Assembly: GCA_937903315.1 (NCBI GenBank)
Contig: CALCZO010000251.1
Location: forward strand, 1-19,892
Length of the DNA: 19,892 nt
Origin: an uncultured Alphaproteobacteria bacterium
GTDB taxonomy: Bacteria > Pseudomonadota > Alphaproteobacteria > Rhizobiales > Beijerinckiaceae
Reading direction: 5' to 3'
The position numbers and the translations under genes are program-made. The notes under the pieces are model-generated. The model ran no database searches. It saw only the letters and a program-made list of their open reading frames with translations, and was not told the DNA's origin. Within the stretch, counting starts at the first letter, position 1; every line of letters starts with the position of its first letter. Of this stretch, positions 7,276 to 13,935 are shown one piece after another.

Positions 7276-9234
7276 ATGTGCGGATTGGTTGGAGCCTATC
7301 GCCCCCGCGGGGAAGCCGTCATCTCGGACGAGGTGATCGCCACGATGCGCGACCGGATGGTCCACCGCGGCCCTGACGGGGCGGACCAGTGGCGAGAGGG
7401 GCGGGGGCGCTGTGCGCTCGGCCATCGCCGCCTGTCGATCATCGACCTGTCGCAGGCCGCGAGCCAGCCGATGCTCAACCCCGCCGGCGATGTCGCGCTG
7501 GTGTTCAACGGCGAGATCTACAACCACGCCGACATCCGCAAGGAATTGCAGTCCCTTGGCGTCAACACGTGGAAGACCGATCACTCCGACACCGAAGTGA
7601 TCCTCAACGCCTACCAGCAGTGGGGCCTGCCGTTCATCGACAAGCTGAACGGCGATTTCGCCATCGCCATCTATGACGCGCGCAAGGTCGAGGAGCCGGT
7701 GCTCCACCTGATCCGCGACCGCGCCGGTGTCAAACCGCTCTACGTGCATCGCACGCACTCGGGGGAATGGCTGTTTGCCTCGGAAATCCGCGCACTGTTT
7801 GCCCATCCGCAGGTTTCGCCGCAGATGGACCGCGTCGCGTTCTGGCACTACCTGACCTTCATTGTCGCGCCGGCGCCGCTGACCCTGTTCAAGGATGTGT
7901 TCAAGCTGCCGGCCGGCTATGTCGTCACCATCGACCACAATGGCCATGGCAAGGCGCGCCGCTACTGGGATTGCGCGCCCAACGCCCGCGACCTGATTTC
8001 GGAAAAGGACCTCAGCTACGACGAGGCCTGCGACGGGCTGCTGAAGGAAATGCGCGCCTCGATCGGGCGGCGCATGGTCTCGGACGTGCCGTTCGGCGTG
8101 TTGCTGTCCGGCGGCGTCGATTCCAGCCTCAATGTCGCGCTGATGAGCGAGTTGATGGACCGGCCGGTGACGACCTTCACCGTCGGATACGACACGCACG
8201 AGGAATTCAACGAATTCCACTTTGCCAAGAAGCTGAGCCAGCGCTACGGCACCGATCACCACGAGACGCGGATCGATTCCAACGAGGCGCTGAAATTCCT
8301 GCCGACTCTGGTCGAGCTTCAGGATGAGCCGATTGCCGACAACGTGTGCATTCCGCTCTATTTCCTGTCGCGTCTCGTGCGCCAGTCCGGCACCACGGTG
8401 GTGCAGGTGGGCGAGGGGGCGGACGAGAACTTCCTCGGCTACTGGTGGTGCCAGCACTATCTCGACAAGTACGAGAAGGTCTATGCGCCCGCGCGCAAGG
8501 GTCGCCGCTGGGGCCTGTTCGACAATCAGGAAGACAAGGAAATCACCCGCCGCGCCCGCAGCGGACAGGAACTGTTCTGGGGCGGCGCCGTCTGCTGGTG
8601 GGGCGACCTGCGCGACAAGCTGACGCCTGACACCGGACCGTTCCAGGCCGACATCAATTGCCCGATCGAGGGGCTGGTGCCGCCCGGCGTGCGCCTGCTC
8701 GACAGCCATGCTGTCGTCAACGAATATCTCGGCCCGCTCGCCGGCCAGTTGCAGGAGCCGGAAGTCCTGCAGAAGATTCCGTACATGGAAATGAAGCAGC
8801 GCATCCCGGAGCATCTCCTGATGCGCGTCGACAAGATGACGATGGCCCATTCGATCGAGGCGCGCGTGCCGTTCCTCGATCATGAGGTGATCGAGTTTGC
8901 CCGCCGCCTGCCGCCGTCCTACAAACTGTCGGACGGCATCGGCAAGAAGATCCTCAAGAAGGTCGCCGAGCCCTATGTCGACCATGACCTGCTCTATCGC
9001 CGCAAGCAGGGCTTCGGCGCGCCGATGGACAAGTGGTTCATGGAGAAGAACTTCGGCAAGTCCTGTCTCGACGCGTTCGACCGGTCGCCGATCGTCAAGG
9101 AAGGCTTCATCGACAAGGATTATGCCCGCGGCCTGCTGAAGGCCCAGACGGACGGCACCATGAACTGGGGCTTCCACATGTGGGTGCTGATGAACGCCAT
9201 CTTCTGGCACGAGCGCTGGATCGGCGCGCACTGA
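7276..9234 (+). CDS. asnB: Asparagine synthase-type glutamine-dependent amidotransferase (copy 2)
   Basis: This 652-residue protein starts MCGLVGAYRP, again exposing Cys2. Arg51, FNGEIYNH (77-84), the PP-loop SGGVDS (278-283), GEGADENFLGYWW and VDKMTMAHSIEARVPFLD are all present, so both active sites look intact. It shares many distinctive blocks with the 4020-5996 protein, including a YLTF(M/I) strand followed by PAP, VFKLPAG, FWGGAV, the LLMRVDKMTMAH block and GFGAP. The two therefore look like diverged duplicates, not unrelated family members. An A-rich stretch (GACAGAAAGAAACACG) precedes the ATG, giving only a weak ribosome site. It is the last gene of the plus-strand unit and is closed by a strong hairpin. 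I infer a sugar-carboxylate or related amidation role in the polysaccharide pathway, possibly on a different substrate from copy 1. Confidence 0.9.
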   Translation: MCGLVGAYRPRGEAVISDEVIATMRDRMVHRGPDGADQWREGRGRCALGHRRLSIIDLSQAASQPMLNPAGDVALVFNGEIYNHADIRKELQSLGVNTWKTDHSDTEVILNAYQQWGLPFIDKLNGDFAIAIYDARKVEEPVLHLIRDRAGVKPLYVHRTHSGEWLFASEIRALFAHPQVSPQMDRVAFWHYLTFIVAPAPLTLFKDVFKLPAGYVVTIDHNGHGKARRYWDCAPNARDLISEKDLSYDEACDGLLKEMRASIGRRMVSDVPFGVLLSGGVDSSLNVALMSELMDRPVTTFTVGYDTHEEFNEFHFAKKLSQRYGTDHHETRIDSNEALKFLPTLVELQDEPIADNVCIPLYFLSRLVRQSGTTVVQVGEGADENFLGYWWCQHYLDKYEKVYAPARKGRRWGLFDNQEDKEITRRARSGQELFWGGAVCWWGDLRDKLTPDTGPFQADINCPIEGLVPPGVRLLDSHAVVNEYLGPLAGQLQEPEVLQKIPYMEMKQRIPEHLLMRVDKMTMAHSIEARVPFLDHEVIEFARRLPPSYKLSDGIGKKILKKVAEPYVDHDLLYRRKQGFGAPMDKWFMEKNFGKSCLDAFDRSPIVKEGFIDKDYARGLLKAQTDGTMNWGFHMWVLMNAIFWHERWIGAH

Positions 9235-9244
9235 CAAGGCAGCA

Positions 9245-9273
9245 GTGCCGGCGCGGGGTCTCCGCGCCGGCAC
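9245..9273. terminator. Perfect 12-bp hairpin between convergent genes (bidirectional terminator candidate)
   Basis: GTGCCGGCGCGG (9245-9256) pairs perfectly with CCGCGCCGGCAC (9262-9273) around a GGTCT loop. It lies 10 bp after the stop of the second amidotransferase and 13 bp beyond the stop of the convergent DUF2793 gene. There is no clear T-run on either side, but its position and strength fit a shared terminator. Confidence 0.7.
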
Positions 9274-9286
9274 GTCCGGCAGGACG

Positions 9287-10738
9287 TTACAGTTCGGCCT
9301 GCGCCGTGCAATGCAGCGCATGGATCGAGCCGCTGGTTGTGCCCACGGCATTGTAGATCGCGGCCGACCGCTCGCTGATGCCGTGGAAGGCGGTGTTCAG
9401 GTCCGTCCCGTCCGAGCGGCGCATCTTGCCCGTCAGCCCCGATCCGGGTGAATAGACCGTGACCGTCGGCACGCTGCGCATCGTTGTCGGATAGACGAAA
9501 TTGAGCGTCACGTGACCGGCGGATGTGCCGACTGCATTGGCGATCATCTGGCCGTTGGTTGTCACCGCACCGGGGGCGACATCGAGATTGTAGGTCTTGC
9601 AGAAGTAGCGCTGGCAGGCCAGCAGGTCGGCACCGGTGGAGACGAATGGATACGCTGTCATCGTCTCGCCGATGGTCAGCAGCGGGCGGAAGAACGTGGC
9701 GCCGGTGCCGGTGAGCGTCACGGCGACATCACCGGTCGCGCCGCCCGGCACGGTCAGCGCCAGGCCGCGCCGTCCGGCTCCGGCAGTGATCGTGCCGCTG
9801 GCTCCTGCGACATCGACCGTGAGCGTTGCGTCCGGGTTTTCGACCGAAAGGAATACGGACTGCCCGGCCAGTTGCGGCGCCTCGATGATCTGGCACAGGG
9901 CACCGGTCAGCGTGATGGCGCCATTGCCGGCTCGGGTCAGCGTGCAGCCGCCGGTCCCTGCCTTCCAGCGATCGAAACCGTACTGGCTCTCGGCGAGCGC
10001 ACCGCCGGCAAAGGCCCGCTGGTTGATTGCCATGGAGGCGTTGATCAGGAGGTTGGGTCCCGGCGTGCCGCCGCCGGCAAGGCCGCTGACCCCTGAGGGA
10101 AACGCGACGGTCCCGTCCGTGCGCGAGATGACCATCGCTTCGTGCCACGCGATGCCATCGGCCGAGACCTTGAGGTGGAAATCATCGTCGCCGGCAAGGC
10201 CAAGTTCCGCCCGGCCGGAATAGCCGTCCTGCATCAGCAGGCTTGCGGTGTCGGCCGCACCCGCCTTGTTGATCTTGATCTGGTGCCCGGCCCCCTCATG
10301 CGTGAACAGCGAGGCCGCGCTCGCCACGGCGAGGCGGTTGGTGACATCGGCGCTGGTGTTGATGCCGAGCAGCATCGCCGGCCCGCCTGCGCCGCCGCTG
10401 GCCAGCGGTTGCCAGTCGCTGCCGGTGAACACCAGCGCGCCGGCACTGGCCACATGCCAGGCCTGCCATCCGGCCTGCGGCGTCAGGAACTGCCACAGCC
10501 CGTCTTCGGCGAGCGCGATCGCATGGGCCTGTCCCGCCCATGCCCCGGTCGGTGCCGGACCGACGATATGGCGCGACCCTTCGGCGGGCGCGACAGGCGG
10601 CGCATTGCCGCCCGCGGTCTCGACAGCGAGGAACAGCAGGGTGTCGAGCCGGTCGAGCGCCTCATTGTGGGTGACATGCTTCTGCGCCTGCCCGGCGGCG
10701 ATATAGGGAAACTGGCAACGTGGAGTGCTGGTTGACAT
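9287..10738 (-). CDS. DUF2793-domain, phage tail-fibre-like protein
   Basis: The 483-residue protein begins with a DUF2793-type domain (FPYIAAGQAQKHVTHNEALD at residues 10-29, continuing through WQFLTPQAGWQAW to about 115). This domain is known from alphaproteobacterial prophage and gene-transfer-agent tail regions. Residues about 125-215 form a Gly/Ala-rich beta region (GRAELGLAGDDDFHLKVSADG). The C-terminal part starts with NLLINASMAINQRAF near 228, then YGFDRWKAG, a beta-sandwich, and STGADLLACQRYFCKTYN, all typical of phage tail fibres. No signal peptide is visible. The ATG at 10738 is preceded by AGAGGCG. The gene is monocistronic, with its own promoter upstream and a hairpin after it, and no other phage gene is in view. 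It could be a moron, a prophage relic, a dispersed GTA component or a domesticated glycan-binding protein. Confidence 0.82.
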   Translation of the reverse strand: MSTSTPRCQFPYIAAGQAQKHVTHNEALDRLDTLLFLAVETAGGNAPPVAPAEGSRHIVGPAPTGAWAGQAHAIALAEDGLWQFLTPQAGWQAWHVASAGALVFTGSDWQPLASGGAGGPAMLLGINTSADVTNRLAVASAASLFTHEGAGHQIKINKAGAADTASLLMQDGYSGRAELGLAGDDDFHLKVSADGIAWHEAMVISRTDGTVAFPSGVSGLAGGGTPGPNLLINASMAINQRAFAGGALAESQYGFDRWKAGTGGCTLTRAGNGAITLTGALCQIIEAPQLAGQSVFLSVENPDATLTVDVAGASGTITAGAGRRGLALTVPGGATGDVAVTLTGTGATFFRPLLTIGETMTAYPFVSTGADLLACQRYFCKTYNLDVAPGAVTTNGQMIANAVGTSAGHVTLNFVYPTTMRSVPTVTVYSPGSGLTGKMRRSDGTDLNTAFHGISERSAAIYNAVGTTSGSIHALHCTAQAEL

Positions 10739-10763
10739 GGAACGCCTCTAGGAACAAAGGCTC

Positions 10764-10793
10764 AATATACTAGCAATTAATTCCTATTGTCAA
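10764..10793 (-). promoter_or_regulatory. Near-consensus sigma70-type promoter for the DUF2793 gene
   Basis: Read on the minus strand, a perfect -35 TTGACA (10788-10793) is followed after 18 bp by TATATT (10764-10769, 5 of 6 consensus bases). The start codon is 25 bp beyond the -10, so the leader would be short. The sequence around it is strikingly AT-rich for this window. It is the best promoter I can find here. Confidence 0.72.
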
Positions 10794-10807
10794 TCACAGC
10801 GAACCCA

Positions 10808-10838
10808 TGCCGGGAAACGGTCCGGCAGGGATCCCGGA
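10808..10838 (-). terminator. Alternative small hairpins downstream of the methyltransferase gene
   Basis: TGCCGG (10808-10813) pairs with CCGGCA (10822-10827), or TCCGG (10821-10825) with CCGGA (10834-10838); the two are mutually exclusive. They lie just past the stop of the 1017-residue gene and before the promoter of the DUF2793 gene, so they may end the minus-strand glycan unit. Stems are short and no T-run follows. Confidence 0.3.
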
Positions 10839-10848
10839 CAGGCAGGGC

Positions 10849-13800
10849 TCAGCGCTGGGGTTTGGCAGCCACGGCGAGAATGATCTCGCGGCGATTGGGG
10901 TCGCGTTCCATCGCCCGAAACCGGACAAGATGCTCGCCGGTCAGTTCGGTGAAGCCATAGACCGAGTAATTGAACATCTCGATGTCGACGGCTTCGAACC
11001 CGGCGCGGGTCAGCATCCAGCGCATTTCCTCGGGCAGGTACTCGCGATGATGCCCTTCAAACGGGATATCGGTCTCGAACTGCGTTTCGATCGGCGCGAA
11101 CACCGTCTGCCCGCGCATCAGTTTCTGGCGCTGGTATTCATAGCCGAGATTGGGCGTGTCGAGGATCGCCACGCCGCCCGGCTTGAGCACGCGGCGGATG
11201 CTGTCGAGCAGCATCCGCGGCGTGTGCGGAATATGCTCGATCACGCCCATGCAGATGATGGCGTCGAAACTTTCGTCAGCAAACCCGCTCAGATCATAGC
11301 CGATATCGTCGTAATCGCGGATGTCGATGCCTTCCGCTTCCATCCGCGCGCGATGCTGATCGAAGGCATGGCCATAGGTCCTGTAGGAATCGAGCGCCAC
11401 CGGCTGCCAGCCCGCACGCTTGAGCGCGAGGCTGAAGTTGCCGAAATACGACCCCATATCGAGCACCGTCCCGGACACCTTGCGCTGCCGGAGCGCCTTC
11501 AGCGACCGGACGATGCGCGCGCCGCTGAAGCGGATGTAGAACGACCAGTTGAAGTTGCGCAGCGCGGGCGAATTGCGGGCCAGCGGCTCAAGATCGGACG
11601 TTGCATTGAGCGCGACGACATCCTCGCCGGCCTGATGGGTGATCGCCCCGAGATCAGGATCGACCCCGAGAATGTCGGCAAGCAGGTCGGGACGCACGAC
11701 CGAACCGTCATCGCGGGCACCGGTATCGTCGGCATGGTCGAGCGAACAGACCTCCCAATACGACGTGGTGTTCTGGCACGAGGGGAACGATCCATCGCCG
11801 CCGAGATGGGCATACACCGCCGTATCGGCGCGCAGGATCGCCAGCCCCGATTGCCCCAGAGCGCTGCGGATCGAATGCAGGTCGGCCTTCCACAGATGGC
11901 TCGGGTTACGATAGGCCTTGCCCAGATAGTCGAGCGGCAGGAGCAGGTAAGCCTTCCCGCCCGGCCGCAGCAGGCGGCGGATTTCGCCGAGCGCCTTCAG
12001 CGGTTCGAGAGCATGTTCGATGACGTTGTCGGCGATGATCGTGTCGAACGCGCCATCCGGGAACGGCAGGGCGTGAATATCGGCCACCAGCGGATGGCCG
12101 CCGAGATCGGCGATGGCGCGACCCTGCGCCAGCGTCAGGTCGACGCCGACGTACTGCGTCGTCCGGTCCATGAACCGGCGGGCCAGAACGCCATAGCCGC
12201 TGCCGATTTCGAGCGTGTCGCCCATCGCGGCGGGGAACCAGTCCATCAGCCGCGCTGAATCCGCCGAAGGTTCGAGGCGGCCGACGAGATAGTCATGCGC
12301 GTCGATCTGCAAGGTGAGATTGTCGCTGGCCGGATCGAGCCCGCCGGCACTGCCGCTGGCGACAATGTCGGCCGGGGCAATCGGCCTGAACCGGTCCAGC
12401 CCTTCGGAGAGCACGCGCAGGAAGGAATCGCTCGCCTGCCCGTTGGCATCGATGACCGGCACGACCGACAGCGCATCGACCGGCGGGCGCCAGTTGTAGA
12501 CGTGGAACTGTTCCCACTGGCCGGCCTGGCTGTTGCCGGCGTCGAGCCATGCGGAAAAGCGCCGCCGCGCCTGCCTGTCGAACACCTGATCGAGCCGCCG
12601 GGCGACATCACAAGTCCAGGCCTCGAACGGATCGCTGCCGGCGATATCGAGCGCCGTGTCGCGCCGCGCCATGCAGATCAGCGGGCTCGTGCCGGGCACG
12701 ACTGCGGCAAAAGCCGGGATCCGCAGATCGAAGCCCGCCGGCCGGTAGGGCGCGACCGCATCGTAGGCGGTCATCAGCCCGGCGCCGACGTCGCGCGCCG
12801 TGGGGGTCAGATCCAGCCGCACGCCCGCTCGGCGTGCGAGGCGGTGGATCGCCGCAGTCCGGGCGATGGTGACGTGGCCTTCGACCCACTGGAACGCCAG
12901 CGACAGGCCGTGCCGGGACAAGGCCGCGCGCAGCGCGTCAAGCGCCGGCATGAACGTCTCATCAGCATCGAGCGCCGCGGCGGGCCATGCGACGCCCCAC
13001 TCGGTCGCATGGAGCGATCCGAGACAGGTCACGAGATGGGAGACGGCTGCGTCCGCCCAGTCGTCCGCCGCCTGGTCAGCAAGGGCCGGCAACCGCAGGG
13101 CAGGCCGGATCCGCTGCCGCGTCGCGACAGTCAGCGCCGCCGCCGTCTGGCTGGCGGCCGCGAACGAGGCGCCAAGCCCGTCCCAGACCAGCACCGGCAT
13201 CGCCGATTCCGCCTTGCGGATGCCGGTGACGATGGTGCGTTCCGGCGTGCCGACACCGGCATGAACGGTGACATCAGTCGCCAGAATCCCGAGCGCCTGC
13301 TCCAGTTCGTCAGCCATCGCCGCGCCATCCTCGGAGGCGGGCGGCAGCAGCCAGACCAGCCGCGTGCCGGCGTCAATGACCGCGCGCCGGTCCCTGTTGG
13401 CGGCGGCGAGCGCAAAGGTCCGTCCGGCCTCCGATGCGCCGGGCAGGTGGGTGTCGTCCTGCACCAGCAGGGGCAGATCGCGTGCCGCGTCGAGAAATGT
13501 CACCAATGCCGGCGGCAGGCGCTCGCCAAGATGCCTCACGAGCTTGGCGGCCTGCATTTCGCTGTCGGTGAACAGCGGGCGTGCCGGCCGGACAGTGTCC
13601 ATGCCCGCCATCGCGGCATGGGCCTGCAGACTGACCACGCCGTCATGCAACCGGGTTATCCGGTCCCGCTGTTCGAGCTGCTCCGCCTCGGTCCTGTCGA
13701 GCCGGTCGGCCAGCGCCTGCAATACGGTCTGTGTTGCCGCGTGCCGTTGCGCACCATCCTGCTCGAGCCTCGCCAACCCGTCGGACATAAGCACCAACTG

Positions 13801-13902
13801 GCTGCTCAGGCTGGTCAACCCGCGCGGAATTTCGATGAGGCGCAGGATCGCCGCCTTCAGGCGTCCTGCCGACGATGGCGGTGTGTCAGGTCCGGTCGTC
13901 AA
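10849..13902 (-). CDS. Large fusion protein: N-terminal coiled coil, unknown middle region, two SAM-dependent methyltransferase domains
   Basis: The start is a TTG at 13902, supported by GGAGG (13908-13912) five bases upstream; no in-frame ATG fits better. The product is 1017 residues. Residues about 30-100 form a heptad-rich, Gln/Leu/Arg/Glu coiled coil. Residues about 110-540 alternate predicted strands and helices and contain no motif I recognise. Two class I methyltransferase domains follow. The first has LEIGSGYGVLARRF near 563-576, then PFPDGAFDTIIADNVIEH and RRLLRPGGKAYLLL. The second has VLDMGSYFGNF near 810-820, then ESFDAIICMGVIEHIPHTPR and RRVLKPGGVAILDTPN. Both keep a recognisable SAM-binding glycine motif. 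It lies 33 bp after the GT4 gene in the same direction. Coiled-coil plus methyltransferase architecture recalls chain-terminating O-antigen enzymes such as WbdD, but no kinase domain is evident. I infer glycan methylation or capping; the middle region is unassigned. Confidence 0.85.
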   Translation of the reverse strand: MTTGPDTPPSSAGRLKAAILRLIEIPRGLTSLSSQLVLMSDGLARLEQDGAQRHAATQTVLQALADRLDRTEAEQLEQRDRITRLHDGVVSLQAHAAMAGMDTVRPARPLFTDSEMQAAKLVRHLGERLPPALVTFLDAARDLPLLVQDDTHLPGASEAGRTFALAAANRDRRAVIDAGTRLVWLLPPASEDGAAMADELEQALGILATDVTVHAGVGTPERTIVTGIRKAESAMPVLVWDGLGASFAAASQTAAALTVATRQRIRPALRLPALADQAADDWADAAVSHLVTCLGSLHATEWGVAWPAAALDADETFMPALDALRAALSRHGLSLAFQWVEGHVTIARTAAIHRLARRAGVRLDLTPTARDVGAGLMTAYDAVAPYRPAGFDLRIPAFAAVVPGTSPLICMARRDTALDIAGSDPFEAWTCDVARRLDQVFDRQARRRFSAWLDAGNSQAGQWEQFHVYNWRPPVDALSVVPVIDANGQASDSFLRVLSEGLDRFRPIAPADIVASGSAGGLDPASDNLTLQIDAHDYLVGRLEPSADSARLMDWFPAAMGDTLEIGSGYGVLARRFMDRTTQYVGVDLTLAQGRAIADLGGHPLVADIHALPFPDGAFDTIIADNVIEHALEPLKALGEIRRLLRPGGKAYLLLPLDYLGKAYRNPSHLWKADLHSIRSALGQSGLAILRADTAVYAHLGGDGSFPSCQNTTSYWEVCSLDHADDTGARDDGSVVRPDLLADILGVDPDLGAITHQAGEDVVALNATSDLEPLARNSPALRNFNWSFYIRFSGARIVRSLKALRQRKVSGTVLDMGSYFGNFSLALKRAGWQPVALDSYRTYGHAFDQHRARMEAEGIDIRDYDDIGYDLSGFADESFDAIICMGVIEHIPHTPRMLLDSIRRVLKPGGVAILDTPNLGYEYQRQKLMRGQTVFAPIETQFETDIPFEGHHREYLPEEMRWMLTRAGFEAVDIEMFNYSVYGFTELTGEHLVRFRAMERDPNRREIILAVAAKPQR

Positions 13903-13907
13903 GAATG

Positions 13908-13912
13908 CCTCC
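13908..13912 (-). promoter_or_regulatory. Shine-Dalgarno site deciding a TTG start
   Basis: On the minus strand GGAGG stands five bases before TTG at 13902. The spacing is ideal for that codon, which supports a TTG start for the double methyltransferase instead of a later internal codon. Confidence 0.7.
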
Positions 13913-13935
13913 GTTGGTCCATGCCGGATGACCGG

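Noticed and set aside
7063..9351. 762-codon minus-strand open frame opposite the second amidotransferase
   Set aside because: The plus strand carries all amidotransferase motifs. The antisense product is low-information and rich in His/Arg/Ala.
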